Numbered from the stretch's first letter, positions 16,694 through 26,275 are shown. The stretch is DNA of 64,000 nucleotides from Pseudomonas quercus (GCF_012033695.1 NZ_JAAVJI010000001.1:620001-684000); one strand, 5' to 3'. The notes: a model not told the origin generated them from the sequence alone. Made by a program: numbers and translations.

Positions 16694-19438
16694 ATGCCGC
16701 CTACCGTTACCCGCCTTATCGCTGCAGGGCCCATTGTGTCAGGTGCACCCCTTGAGCCTGGGCGCGGCGAGGAAACCCCACGGCAGGCACGAACACGGGC
16801 ATTCATGACCTCAGGTGAGGTAGGCCCATTACTCGGGCGCACCGCTGATGCACCCCAGTACGCTACCGACCAGCTCCTTGCGCAGCTTCAGCAACAGCTG
16901 GCCCAACCACGGGTTTCGCCTGGAGATGTCGTAAGGCTGAGCGGGCGCCTCGCAGACGCCGCCAAGACGGACAGGGGCGGGCAGGCACTGACTTCCGTTG
17001 AACAGCAGCAGGCTTTACTCGCCGTGCTCGAAACATGCAAAAGCCACTGTGAAAACACTCCCGCCAACCAACCAGCCCATAGGGACTGGCAGCAGGGGCA
17101 CACAAACCTGTTGCAGGCACGCTTTCACCAAACCGTCAGCCACTGCCTCCACCATGCGCCATCGGCAGCGGTGGCCCTCGTGGACCTGATGGCACTGGCG
17201 CACCTGGATGCGCAACAGCTGGCCCAGCAGCCTGAAGGCACCTTGCCCTACATGATGCTTGGCACTTTCCTACGTATGGCCAAGCACCGTGCCAACGCAT
17301 TCACTGATGAGCTGAGTCAGCGTCCCGAACCGATGGCTGCCTCGTTGCAGCCCTATGCAGAGGTGCTTGGGGCCCTCGCCGGCGTGCCTGACACACTGGC
17401 GACACTGGGGCGCCATTGTCCGCATCTGCCTACCCGGCAGGAGCTGGACGAGCTTAGTAACGCTGTCACCCCTCTGCTTGAGGAATTGCGCCGCCAACAT
17501 GTGATACCAGCGAAAGAGGGCAGTGATACGGCGTTGGCTGAGGCAGGCCCATCGGCCAAGAACAAAACGGGCCTTGCTCAGGCGCTGTTTAAGGGTGGGC
17601 TTAACTTGGCGCGCCAGTTCGATGCCTACGGGGCGGTAGCGCCCATGGACGATAAAGCGATATTGAGCATCATGCGCCGATCAGCCCCGCAACTCTCATC
17701 CAGGGAGCTGCAGGCTTTATTGAACCATAGGGTGATCGAGCTTAACGAAGCACAAATGGCCATAGTCCTCAACACCCCACTGCCGGCGAACATCAGCAGT
17801 GACCTAGAAGGCGGGTATGCCTCGTCTTTCGATGAAAAGCTGCGTGGGGCCCTGGCCAACGGCTCGCTACAGCTCACCGAAGAACAGATTCGCCTCCTCA
17901 GCGCTCAACCCTCGCTGACCAGGGCAAATGCCGGCGGGTTGAAGGCGCTGATGGACAAGCCCACTGCCCAGCTAAGCGAGGCTGACCGCAGACTGTTGGG
18001 TGCCGTAGTGGACGGTAACGCCGCAGGGAAGATCAAAGCTTGGCGAGCGCACAATAAAGAACTGCCGGGTGTGCTGGCGCGTTCAGGCCTGCCAGAGGCC
18101 GTGCGCAAGGAGCTCTCAGACCTCTACCAGTCCATAGACAAAGAGTTGCAAACCCTGGAAAAGGGGGCCTCTACAGGAAGGTCGCTGGTCAGCCGCCTGA
18201 CGGCCAGCCCGGCCATGCTCCTGACGTTGGCACCGTTGCCCTTGGCCGTGGCCTTTGTAAGTGGCGACAAGCCTTACAGCGCGTCCCTTATTGCCCACTT
18301 CACCAAGAATGCCGTGTTTATGGCCGGCTTGATGATGAATGAGCTGACCAACAACCGCACTAACATTGACCATATGCTCAACCGTTACTTCGTGACGTTT
18401 TTGGCCAACGTGTTGGTTGCGCAGCCAACCTTTGCCCATAACGAGCACTTATTGGAGAGCGTAGGCTTCGGTATGGCCACCGCCGTGGTTTCCGGCGGTG
18501 CGACCCTTGGCGTGTTCAATCGGGACGCTATCTGGTCCGCGATCAAAGTGGCCAAGGAAAAGCTCTCTAAGGCAGGCACAGGTGCACCGGCAATCGACGA
18601 AGTAGACCGCCACGCGGTTGCAGACCACTTCAGCCGGGGCGAACAGATGGCCCGGGAGGTCAAGTTAGCCGTAGACGTGTTCAAAAAAGACCATGCCGTC
18701 ACGGACATTCTCAATTCAAGCCTGACGTTTTTGGGCAGTAAAAGCAGTGAAATCAAGCAGGTTCATGACACAGCAGAGGCTCGGCGGGTAGGGGTTGAGC
18801 CGCCCAGCGTGCCTCGCAAAGAAGACCCGGACTTTTATCCCAAAATGGGCCTGGTGGTGCTGACAGGTGGGATCAGCGCCGCCTTGGTGGTGCTCATGGA
18901 AAGCATGGTCGGCAAGGCTGATTACGCCGCCGACGGCATGTGGTGCACGTCCGAGATGCTCAAGCTGGCCCTCAACCCTGATGCCGACATGCAAAAGGCG
19001 GTGCAGACCTTCAAGGAGATTGTAGGGCTCAACTTGGTGCTCACCGCCTTCCTGGGTATCAACAAGGCGTGGAATTTTCTAGATAAAGGCGCTACCGGCT
19101 ACGCCAGCGGCACCGGCGTGCTCACCGGTGCGAACCTCACACTGCCGGGCATGGTGGGTGAAGCGGCCGGCAGCGCGGCCGGCAAGGGGCTGAGCTACCT
19201 GGCCGAAACGGGCAAAGCGGCCCACCAGGCCACCCAGTCCGCTATCACGCAGGCCGGGGCGTATGCCAGTGGCCTCAGCAGCATCGCGCAAACAGCCCGC
19301 CAGCCAGGTAGGCAGAATGCAAGCGGTACGGTACCGAGCCTGTATTTTCAGTTCCACGAACTCAGCCAAAGGGCAGGGCGGGAGCAGGCAGAGCGGGCTG
19401 CGGAAGGTGAGCCTGGTCAGCCGGCAGAAGCCCCTTGA
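16694..19438 (+). CDS. Large candidate type III effector, 914 residues
   Basis: The start ATG has GGAG about nine bases upstream. The N-terminus (MPPTVTRLIAAGPIVSG) lacks acidic residues for the first 20 positions and Sec features, as expected for type III secretion. Residues 1-500 are helical and glutamine/alanine/leucine-rich. From about 505 there are several hydrophobic stretches (MLLTLAPLPLAVAFVSG, FMAGLMMNE, VLTGGISAALVVLMES near 720, LNLVLTAFLGI near 775), suggesting insertion into or contact with host membranes. The C-terminal 90 residues are again polar. A hrp box lies 48 bases upstream. I cannot assign it to a named Hop/Xop family from memory. Confidence 0.68.
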   Translation: MPPTVTRLIAAGPIVSGAPLEPGRGEETPRQARTRAFMTSGEVGPLLGRTADAPQYATDQLLAQLQQQLAQPRVSPGDVVRLSGRLADAAKTDRGGQALTSVEQQQALLAVLETCKSHCENTPANQPAHRDWQQGHTNLLQARFHQTVSHCLHHAPSAAVALVDLMALAHLDAQQLAQQPEGTLPYMMLGTFLRMAKHRANAFTDELSQRPEPMAASLQPYAEVLGALAGVPDTLATLGRHCPHLPTRQELDELSNAVTPLLEELRRQHVIPAKEGSDTALAEAGPSAKNKTGLAQALFKGGLNLARQFDAYGAVAPMDDKAILSIMRRSAPQLSSRELQALLNHRVIELNEAQMAIVLNTPLPANISSDLEGGYASSFDEKLRGALANGSLQLTEEQIRLLSAQPSLTRANAGGLKALMDKPTAQLSEADRRLLGAVVDGNAAGKIKAWRAHNKELPGVLARSGLPEAVRKELSDLYQSIDKELQTLEKGASTGRSLVSRLTASPAMLLTLAPLPLAVAFVSGDKPYSASLIAHFTKNAVFMAGLMMNELTNNRTNIDHMLNRYFVTFLANVLVAQPTFAHNEHLLESVGFGMATAVVSGGATLGVFNRDAIWSAIKVAKEKLSKAGTGAPAIDEVDRHAVADHFSRGEQMAREVKLAVDVFKKDHAVTDILNSSLTFLGSKSSEIKQVHDTAEARRVGVEPPSVPRKEDPDFYPKMGLVVLTGGISAALVVLMESMVGKADYAADGMWCTSEMLKLALNPDADMQKAVQTFKEIVGLNLVLTAFLGINKAWNFLDKGATGYASGTGVLTGANLTLPGMVGEAAGSAAGKGLSYLAETGKAAHQATQSAITQAGAYASGLSSIAQTARQPGRQNASGTVPSLYFQFHELSQRAGREQAERAAEGEPGQPAEAP

Positions 19439-19560
19439 CCTGAGCGCCGTGGCGCCACAGCCCATAGCAATACCTCCGGCCTGTCACACTCAGCGTTGCA
19501 ATGGCACCGGCGCCAATGATATAGCGGGTCGGGTTAACACATCCGACCTGCAGGTGAACG

Positions 19561-20079
19561 GTGCACACGGCCAATGAACGGGAAAAGACGCTTTTTGTGG
19601 TGATGCTAGGCGGCAAGCACCCCAAGGCTAAAATCGAAGTGCACGACGTGGTCTTTGTGGTGGCTACCACCCTGCAAGACGCCTACCCTGCACTACGCGA
19701 AGGCTGGTTCGGAAGTGCCAAGGGGGTGCACATCGATGCCTGGATGGCGGTGGACGGTGTCGCCCAGTGGAAGGTGGCGTTCAGTGCCCTGGCACCTTGT
19801 GCGGGGGCGCCGAGGCTCTATTTTATCAACTTGGGTGGTTATGAAAGCCGGGCCTTCGGCGAAGCGCATCACTACCTGCTGGTGGTGGCCGATAGTAAAA
19901 AAGGCGCCATCGAACAAGGGCGCCAGCAGATGTTGAGCACCTGGAAAAAAGCACACACCGATGCCGTTCTGGATGTAGACGACTGCCTGCCGATTGATGA
20001 AATAGGTGGGCGGTATGTGCACCTGATAGAGGGCACCCATCGGGGGGTGACCCAGCGTAACGATTACATTGTGCTGTAG
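19561..20079 (+). CDS. DUF1543 family protein
   Basis: 172 residues from a GTG at 19561 with AGGTGA just upstream. The opening LFVVMLGGKHPKAKIEVHDVVFVVATTLQDAYP and the central VHIDAW match the DUF1543 family, small soluble proteins of unknown function common in gamma-proteobacteria. No signal peptide. It lies 122 bases after the large effector candidate with no hrp box of its own, so co-expression is possible but not supported by spacing. Confidence 0.75.
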   Translation: MHTANEREKTLFVVMLGGKHPKAKIEVHDVVFVVATTLQDAYPALREGWFGSAKGVHIDAWMAVDGVAQWKVAFSALAPCAGAPRLYFINLGGYESRAFGEAHHYLLVVADSKKGAIEQGRQQMLSTWKKAHTDAVLDVDDCLPIDEIGGRYVHLIEGTHRGVTQRNDYIVL

Positions 20080-20146
20080 GCGACACGCTAACCCGGCAGG
20101 AGGCCAAGGATGCCCGACGTAAAGCGCATCCCTAGCGTCTCCAACC

Positions 20147-21106
20147 CTACGGAATAAGCACCACCTTTTCGCTGCTACCGGCCTCTATCGCCTTGTACGC
20201 AGCAATGCCGTCGTCAAGGCTGACCTGCTGGATGGCCTGTGGCGCGTGTAGCAGCCCTTGATCGAAGTCACGGCCAAGGTCGGTCAGCATGGGCGCACAT
20301 TGGGTGGTGTCATAGAGCAAGGAGTTCACGCCTATGAGCACACCGCCTTTGCGGTACAGCGCAAGCGCAGGGAAATCCACCTGGCCGTCGGCTGGCGCGG
20401 CGATGATCGCGATGCGCCCGAAGTTTGCCAAGGCCGAGACAGAGGCGGGTAACCAAAAGCCGGTGGTATCGAAAATCACTTCCACGCCACCGGGGAATAC
20501 CTCGTTCACCTGTGCGCTCAGGGAGTCGCCGGTGTTCAAAAGAAGTGTTTGATAGCCTTGAGCTTGCAGCGCGTGCGCCTGGTCCTCACGGCGCACGGCA
20601 GCTACCACCTGAGCACCTCGAAGGGCAGCCAGGGCTATGGCAGCGCTGCCTACGGCACCATTGGCGCCTATCACCAGGCAGGTGGTGCCCTGTTTGACCC
20701 CCGTCCGTTCTATCGCGTCATAGGCCGTTGTAAACGGAACGCCTATGGCAGCGGCCTGTGCGAATGAAAGGCTGGTGGGCATCAAGGCAACTCCGCTGGC
20801 CGGTACGGTCAGGTATTGAGCATGGGACCCATCCCGCAGAAACCCTGGGCCCTTGCCCGTAGCCCATACGGCCTTGCCGATCAGCTCCGCAGGGCCTTGC
20901 TCGACTACGCCAGCAAAGTCCCGGCCTGGTACCCGTGGCAAGGTGGTGTAGGGAAATCGGCCGAGCACGTTTTTAACGTCGCTGGGGTTAAGGCCAGCGG
21001 CTTTGACACGCACCAGCACTTCGTCAGGGGCAGGGTGCGGAACGTCCAGCTCGGCAAGGGTGAGGTTGTCGACGCTGCCGGTGGCAGTGAATTGCAGTGC
21101 TTTCAC
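20147..21106 (-). CDS. Zinc-independent MDR oxidoreductase (quinone oxidoreductase-like)
   Basis: 319 residues from the GTG at 21106 (VKALQFTATGSVDNL); longer in-frame starts would run into the neighbouring gene's territory. The nucleotide site is the quinone-reductase type (CLVIGANGAVGSAAIALAALRGAQVVA, about residues 140-166), and the catalytic zinc ligands of alcohol dehydrogenases are not evident. NADPH-dependent reduction of quinones or enones is expected. An AraC-type regulator gene lies 76 bases upstream in the same direction, so the two may be regulator and target. Confidence 0.82.
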   Translation of the reverse strand: MKALQFTATGSVDNLTLAELDVPHPAPDEVLVRVKAAGLNPSDVKNVLGRFPYTTLPRVPGRDFAGVVEQGPAELIGKAVWATGKGPGFLRDGSHAQYLTVPASGVALMPTSLSFAQAAAIGVPFTTAYDAIERTGVKQGTTCLVIGANGAVGSAAIALAALRGAQVVAAVRREDQAHALQAQGYQTLLLNTGDSLSAQVNEVFPGGVEVIFDTTGFWLPASVSALANFGRIAIIAAPADGQVDFPALALYRKGGVLIGVNSLLYDTTQCAPMLTDLGRDFDQGLLHAPQAIQQVSLDDGIAAYKAIEAGSSEKVVLIP

Positions 21107-21182
21107 GGTGGAGGCCTCTGAATGTAAGTACACTGAGCCTAAAGCGGAGGGCGGTGTCCCGCCTGCCAAATGTTTTCGCCTT

Positions 21183-21977
21183 TCAGACAGCCTTGTCAGG
21201 TTCGGTGATTTGGGCGGCAGCGTAGGCCGAGGGCGCCACACCCACGAAACGCTTGAACATCTCGCTAAAGCTGCTCAAGTTGTAGCCCAGTTCGACCGCC
21301 ACGGTGTTCACGGCAACGGCCTCCAACAGGCGAGCACAGGCATACGCCAACTGCACCTGGCGCCTCCAGTCCATAAAGCTCACGCCCAGCTCTGCCTTGA
21401 ACAACCTGGCCAGCGTCCGCGTGCTGGCACCCACTGCTTCGGCCTGCGTCTCGAACGAGATCTCTAGGGACGGGGCGCGTAACACCTGTTCGCAAAGGCT
21501 GCGCAGGCGACGATCGCCACCGGCTGGCATGGGCACTCGCATGGGGGTGAAACGCGCGCGGCGTAGCTCCACCATGAGAAACGTATCGAGCGCGTCCTGG
21601 TAATCGCGTTCCGGATGGGGGACAAGGTTCACTCTGCGCTTGATGAGTTCACGAAGCAGAGGCGAAACCTCCACCACGGTCAGCTGAGCCCCCATACGCT
21701 CAGCAATCTCGCGGCGCAGGTAGAGGTTGTGCATGTCCAGGTTATGGACCACGCGAATGCCATGGGGAACATGGGGCGGTATCCACACCGCCCGGTGTGC
21801 CGGTACCAGCAGTGCCGTGTCCGGTGTATCCACCCAGGCCAGGCCGTGCTCGGCGTAGAGCAGTTGCCCCCAGGCATGGGCATGGGGCTCAATGCTCAGC
21901 CCTTGCGGGTAGGTACGCGATAGGGGCAGCAGCGAGTGGGCAGTGGTGGTGAGATCCGGAGGTGTTGCCTGGGCCAT
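21183..21977 (-). CDS. AraC family transcriptional regulator with cupin N-terminus
   Basis: 264 residues. The N-terminal half is a cupin sensor (LSIEPHAHAWGQLLYAEHGLAWV; HVPHGIRVV). The C-terminal 100 residues carry the two AraC helix-turn-helix motifs (EAVGASTRTLARLFKAELGVSFMDWRRQVQLAYA; VAVELGYNLSSFSEMFKRFVG). It probably controls the downstream oxidoreductase gene or the divergently read neighbours. Confidence 0.88.
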   Translation of the reverse strand: MAQATPPDLTTTAHSLLPLSRTYPQGLSIEPHAHAWGQLLYAEHGLAWVDTPDTALLVPAHRAVWIPPHVPHGIRVVHNLDMHNLYLRREIAERMGAQLTVVEVSPLLRELIKRRVNLVPHPERDYQDALDTFLMVELRRARFTPMRVPMPAGGDRRLRSLCEQVLRAPSLEISFETQAEAVGASTRTLARLFKAELGVSFMDWRRQVQLAYACARLLEAVAVNTVAVELGYNLSSFSEMFKRFVGVAPSAYAAAQITEPDKAV

Positions 21978-22045
21978 GCTGGACGAGTGCCAATAGGTGA
22001 GGGCGCGTTGGGATTATTCCACGAAGCAGTCACGGCGGTAATGGG

Positions 22046-23248
22046 TTAAGCACGACTCCCCGGAGGGAAAGCATAGCGACGGCCCGCCAGCGCTATGACA
22101 AAGGCAAGGCCTGCAAGGGCGGCTACGGCAGGCGGCAGCATGGCAGCACCCCCCTGGGTAAGCAGTGCGCCGCCAAGCGCGCCACCAGCCGCGATGGCCA
22201 GGTTCCATGCCGTGGTAACCATGGCCTGGGCCAGGTCCACACCGTCGCCTGCGGCATCCGCAGATGCAGTCTGCATCATGGCGCCGGCCCCACCAAAGCC
22301 CAGCCCCCAGACCACGGCGCCTGCATAGAGGGCCAGGCTCTGGTCTCCCGCGACACTCAGGAGCACAGCCGTCAACGTGAACGAGCCAATTGCGCCCAGC
22401 ACCATGAGGCGAAGCAGGCGGTCAATCAGCTTTCCCACCAGGCCTATGCCGATCAGTGAGCTGATGCCGAAAGCCAGCAGCACGAGATCAACCCTTGATT
22501 GGGAGGTGGTCGAGAACGGTGCAATGTAGGTGTAGAGGATGTTGTGGGCGGTCATCCAGGTCAGGATGACGAGCAGGATCGGTGCGACGCCTTTGGTTTT
22601 AATAACGCGAAGCAGCGAGAGGCGGTTATCGCCTGAACGGCCTGCCGCATCGGGTACTTTCACAATAATCCACCCGATCAACATAACGCTTAAAGCCGAC
22701 AGCACCAGGAACGATCCTCGCCACCCCACCAGGCTCCCCAGAAACGTGCCCAAGGGCACGCCCAGCGAGAGCGCCAAAGGCACACCCACCATTGCCACGG
22801 CCATGGCCGGCCCGGTCTGTTCCGGGCGCACCAGGCTACGCGCGTACCCCGCCAATATTCCCCAGGCAAGCCCTGCCGCACAGCCTGCGATAAAGCGCGC
22901 AACCAGCACTACCCCTATGGACTCGGCCATTGCCGTGAAGGTGTTGCCGATCACAAAGCACAGGATGGTGGCCAGGAGGACAGGCCTACGGCGCATACCT
23001 TGGGTTAGGCTCGTGAGGGGAATAGCCGCCAATAACGAGCCTAGGGCATAAACCGCGACCAGTTGCCCCGCGATGGCCTCCGAGACACGCAGGCCAGCGG
23101 CGATGCTGGGCAACAGACCGGCGGGCAGCGTTTCAGTGACAATACAAAGAAAGCCGCTGGCCGCGAGGCCCGTCAATGCTGCTATGGGGAGCCTGTCGCT
23201 TGCAGCAGGCTTGGCTTCAGACAGGTCGGGAGACGAAGAGGTTTGCAT
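22046..23248 (-). CDS. MFS efflux transporter (AraJ/YdhP-like)
   Basis: 400 residues from the ATG at 23248; an upstream in-frame start at 23347 would almost abut the divergent tetR gene and add a polar, non-conserved segment. Twelve hydrophobic helices are visible, with the MFS loop motif between helices 2 and 3 (PLTSLTQGMRRRPVLL). Similar proteins export sugars or drugs. It is divergent from a TetR gene 104 bases away, which probably represses it. Confidence 0.88.
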   Translation of the reverse strand: MQTSSSPDLSEAKPAASDRLPIAALTGLAASGFLCIVTETLPAGLLPSIAAGLRVSEAIAGQLVAVYALGSLLAAIPLTSLTQGMRRRPVLLATILCFVIGNTFTAMAESIGVVLVARFIAGCAAGLAWGILAGYARSLVRPEQTGPAMAVAMVGVPLALSLGVPLGTFLGSLVGWRGSFLVLSALSVMLIGWIIVKVPDAAGRSGDNRLSLLRVIKTKGVAPILLVILTWMTAHNILYTYIAPFSTTSQSRVDLVLLAFGISSLIGIGLVGKLIDRLLRLMVLGAIGSFTLTAVLLSVAGDQSLALYAGAVVWGLGFGGAGAMMQTASADAAGDGVDLAQAMVTTAWNLAIAAGGALGGALLTQGGAAMLPPAVAALAGLAFVIALAGRRYAFPPGSRA

Positions 23249-23307
23249 AGGCGCCTTTTGAATAGATGAACCGATCACCGCATACGTAGAAGAAGATGCG
23301 GCGTGGC

Positions 23308-23383
23308 TATTTACGTTATCAGCCACTATAGTATTAGGATCTCCCAAAGTAAATGGTTTCTGTAATGACCAATAACGTAAATA
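23308..23383. repeat. 12-bp perfect inverted repeat spanning the mfs/tetR divergent start
   Basis: TATTTACGTTAT at 23308-23319 and its exact reverse complement ATAACGTAAATA at 23372-23383. The first copy is between the divergent genes, the second lies inside the first codons of tetR. Centre-to-centre distance is about 64 bp (six helical turns). A two-site operator for autoregulation is a reasonable inference; a chance match is possible because the second copy is coding. Confidence 0.4.
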
Positions 23384-23964
23384 AGCGTGGTCGAGGCCGC
23401 CCCCGCGAATTCGCCCTTGAAGACGCCATCCAGGTGGGGCGGCACCTGTTTCATGAGCACGGCTATGAGCATGTCAGCGTCGCTTCGCTGACCGAGGCGA
23501 TGGGGATCACGGCACCTAGCTTCTATACGGCCTTTGGCAGCAAGGGCGCGTTCTTCAACGATGCTTTGAAGCACTACTCCGCCACGGTGGTGCCGCTGGA
23601 CCGTATTCTAGTGCCAGGCACGCCACCCCAGGTGGCGTTGCTTGAAATGCTGCGGGCAGCCGCCCAGGCCTACGCCGCGCATCCCCAGCGCCGTGGTTGC
23701 TTTATTCTCGAACATGCCAAGGCCAGCACCACGGAATGGGGCACCGCCGCCAAGCACATTGCAGACGAGAATCGGGCTAGGGTGACGGCGTTCCTTGAGG
23801 CTTCCGGCATTCCGGTGCCCGACCCGGTGGTGGATTATGTGGCGGTGACCATGCTGGGGTTGTCGGCCGCCGCAAGGGAAGGGTGGGAAGAGAAGCGGCT
23901 GGTTGCCGTGGCGGAGAGCGCGGGGGTGGGGCTTGAGCGATTGATAGAGAATGGTCAAGGCTGA
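23353..23964 (+). CDS. TetR family regulator
   Basis: 203 residues (199 if translation starts at the ATG at 23365). A basic N-terminal arm (NKRGRGRPREF) precedes the helix-turn-helix (EHVSVASLTEAMGITAPSFYTAFGSKGAFF). The C-terminal domain resembles regulators of reactive-compound export. It is divergent from the MFS transporter gene, the likely target. Confidence 0.88.
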   Translation: MVSVMTNNVNKRGRGRPREFALEDAIQVGRHLFHEHGYEHVSVASLTEAMGITAPSFYTAFGSKGAFFNDALKHYSATVVPLDRILVPGTPPQVALLEMLRAAAQAYAAHPQRRGCFILEHAKASTTEWGTAAKHIADENRARVTAFLEASGIPVPDPVVDYVAVTMLGLSAAAREGWEEKRLVAVAESAGVGLERLIENGQG

Positions 23965-24005
23965 ACGGGGCTGCGAACAGTTGAAAGCAGCTATTTCACC
24001 CGAGG

Positions 24006-24518
24006 TCAGTCGGGGTGCCAACGGTTTGATTCGTGCCCCGTTGGCGTGCCTGCCGGGATTGAAATCAGCTCAATGAGAGAGGCCCAGGGCGCCCGCACGT
24101 AACGCATAGCATTCCCAGGCCCCTGTTCCGAGCCAAACAGGGCGTTAGGCCCGCGAAGTGGAGTCGCCCCGGCTGCCAAGGCCCGGCTCAGGGCTGCAGA
24201 TAGGTCATCACAATAAACGGCGAAGTGATGAAGCCCGATTGCGGCCAGCCCTTCGACACCTGGGGCCGCACCCTCAACCTCAAACAGCTCGATGTTGGCG
24301 CTATTCCCCATACGGATCATGCGGGTCGCCATGACTCTTAGCCCCTGATCGAGCGCCACTGTAGCGGCAAGCTCATCGGGTGAGCGCTGAGGCTGGCCAT
24401 GGATCACAGTGTCGTAGACGACCGCCGCATCGAACGCCTTCCGCAGAAACTGTGTAGCTGCCTCAATGTTCGGGACGGTGATGCCAATATGGTCTATACC
24501 GCGTACGTTGCTAGACAT
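24006..24518 (-). CDS. VOC (glyoxalase/dioxygenase-fold) protein
   Basis: 170 residues from the ATG at 24518. GIDHIGITVPNIEAATQFL is the start of a vicinal-oxygen-chelate beta-alpha-beta unit with a metal-ligand histidine, and LHHFAVYCDDLSAALSRALAAG opens the second unit. Metal-dependent lyase or isomerase chemistry is typical. The same-strand gene 14 bases upstream is a decayed alpha/beta hydrolase, so this gene appears to be the surviving member of a small catabolic operon. Confidence 0.8.
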   Translation of the reverse strand: MSSNVRGIDHIGITVPNIEAATQFLRKAFDAAVVYDTVIHGQPQRSPDELAATVALDQGLRVMATRMIRMGNSANIELFEVEGAAPGVEGLAAIGLHHFAVYCDDLSAALSRALAAGATPLRGPNALFGSEQGPGNAMRYVRAPWASLIELISIPAGTPTGHESNRWHPD

Positions 24519-24532
24519 GGCAAAGCCCCTTG

Positions 24533-24910
24533 TTATTGGCGATTCAGGAAGGAAGACACCAACGGGTTCAGCGCGGGTGCGCATTCCTCAGGAACCCAAT
24601 GGCCGCAGCCTGGCAATACGTGCGCTTCGACATGGCTTGCATAGCGGCGGATGTTGTCGGGTTGCAGGGCGCCGAAGCCGCCATTGCCACCACCACCCAC
24701 CGCAAGCACGGGAAGCGTGAGCGGGGTGGCCATCAATTGCTCATTCTGAGCAATGGACTGGGGCAGGGCACGGTAATACTCAAAGGCATGGTGGAAGGTC
24801 TGGGGCTTGGCTTAAGACCTGACATAGCGGTCTAAAAGGTCGTCCGTAAAGACTGCCTGGTTGCTGGCGTGGTGACGGATGAAGTGGGTCAGAAACAACC
24901 GCTTGCGATG
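24533..24910 (-). pseudogene. Remnant of alpha/beta hydrolase (epoxide hydrolase-like), N-terminus lost and in-frame stop
   Basis: Reading the minus strand from about 24910, the frame gives RLFLTHFIRHHASNQ, then FTDDLLDRYVRS, a TAA stop (24812-24814), and in the same frame AKPQTFHHAFEYYRALPQS, then PVLAVGGGGNGGFG and the histidine motif LPGCGHWVPEE. This is the cap and C-terminal part of an epoxide-hydrolase-type enzyme. The N-terminal half with the nucleophile is absent beyond about 24912. Both the truncation and the stop make it non-functional. Confidence 0.8.
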
Positions 24911-25437
24911 TATCCGCCGTATAAGCCCATCAATTTTCAGTCGAGTAGACTTGCGTTGTTTATCGCAACGGTTGGCTCTGAATGCCTGCCTATGAGGCTG
25001 AATCTCTATTAGTACTGGCCCCTTGCCAGCCTTCCGGCAAACGCTTTATCCTGCTGTTCGATTTGGATCACAATTGCAATCAGCAAGGTGACCGCTTCCC
25101 TGGAGAACGTATGTGGCGGGTCAGAGCGATGACAGCAGTTGCTGTAGATGCCGTCCGATACGCTGGGTAGCAGGTGGGCTTGCACGGAGATCGAATGAGT
25201 TTTTTACGGAAGAAGAACAGTTGTCCCTGACCATCACCAGGTAGTGGGTCACGATCGCGTAATGACAGCCTACTAGCCGACAGTGTGGAGGCTTCTTACC
25301 TCTTCTTGAGCAGGTCACGCTTGAATCAGATTCAAGCGCCCAGCGATATTCAAATTTTCTAGGCAAGAGCCGGCTACGCCACGTATAGGTCTGGGACTGC
25401 GTTCCCTTCGGTACCTTGTCATCATTTAACCCCCGAT
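24911..25437. other. Non-coding stretch at the left border of a foreign segment
   Basis: Short open frames here show no recognisable family or ribosome site. The sequence is lower in GC than its surroundings. A 17-base palindrome (CTTGAATC-A-GATTCAAG) lies at 25320-25336. The truncation of the hydrolase at its left edge and the HNH gene at its right edge suggest an insertion boundary. Confidence 0.4.
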
Positions 25438-26256
25438 ATGGACATAGGAAATCTCAAATTGGTGAATCAAGCCCAACGCGCCTTTTATGCCTGGAATGTG
25501 CTGATAGAGCACGCGAGGGCTCGCCGCTCTATCACATACGGGGAGTTAGCTGCCGCCATTGGCATTCATCACCGCCCAATAAGGTACGTTCTTGGGTTGA
25601 TCCAAGAACATTGCCTGACGGAAAAGCTTCTTCCCTTGACGATTTTGGTAACTGATCGAAAAGGCCAGATAGGTTCCGGTTTCTCGGCATACGACCTCAA
25701 CCGCTTGGCGGAAGGGCTTGAGGCTGTATTTGGGTTTGCCTGGCAGTCCATCGAAAACCCTTTTGCGTTCGCAGCAGATGGCAGCGTATATGGCAGTTTG
25801 ATTGATGAGCTAGCGACGAACCCCAGCAGCTCAGGGGCGGTCATGCGGCTGGTGAAATCGCGCGGCATGGCTCAGGTGATGTTTCGCGATGCGCTCCTGA
25901 GATGCTACGACTTCCGCTGTGCATTTACGGAAGCCACCTTCGTACAGGGATTAGAGGCGTGTCACATCGTTCCATGGTCAGTCTGCGCGCCCGAGCATCG
26001 CCTGGACGTCAGAAATGGCATCCTCCTAAACAGCCTACATCACTCATTATTCGACAACGACTGGATCACCATCGACTTGGAGCACCGTATCCGATTCGCT
26101 GACCCTCAGATGATGGAAGAACCATACACTGCCTTTGATAAAGTGATCTCAGTAGACCTGCATCTCAAAAAAATGCGCTTGCCCTCAAAGCCAGAACTGG
26201 CGCCAAGTTCCGAATTCATTGAGAAGCACCACGCTGACCGGGGCTGGGTTTTTTAA
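25438..26256 (+). CDS. HNH endonuclease, probable defence module component
   Basis: 272 residues. The N-terminal 75 residues form a winged-helix-like domain (RRSITYGELAAAIGIHHRPIRYVLGLIQEHC). The C-terminal half is an HNH nuclease: CYDFRCAFTEA, the LEACHIVPWSV histidine, and LDVRNGILLNSLHHSLFD with the N and second H. Such proteins cut DNA, often as restriction or abortive-defence effectors. It is followed after 19 bases by a PHP/SMC-like ATPase gene on the same strand, so a two-gene system is likely. No clear Shine-Dalgarno precedes the ATG. Confidence 0.82.
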   Translation: MDIGNLKLVNQAQRAFYAWNVLIEHARARRSITYGELAAAIGIHHRPIRYVLGLIQEHCLTEKLLPLTILVTDRKGQIGSGFSAYDLNRLAEGLEAVFGFAWQSIENPFAFAADGSVYGSLIDELATNPSSSGAVMRLVKSRGMAQVMFRDALLRCYDFRCAFTEATFVQGLEACHIVPWSVCAPEHRLDVRNGILLNSLHHSLFDNDWITIDLEHRIRFADPQMMEEPYTAFDKVISVDLHLKKMRLPSKPELAPSSEFIEKHHADRGWVF

Positions 26257-26275
26257 TCGGACACCCGGAGGATAG

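Noticed and set aside
24982..25170. 62-residue open frame
   Set aside because: No family, no ribosome site and unusual composition; the region appears to be decayed border sequence.
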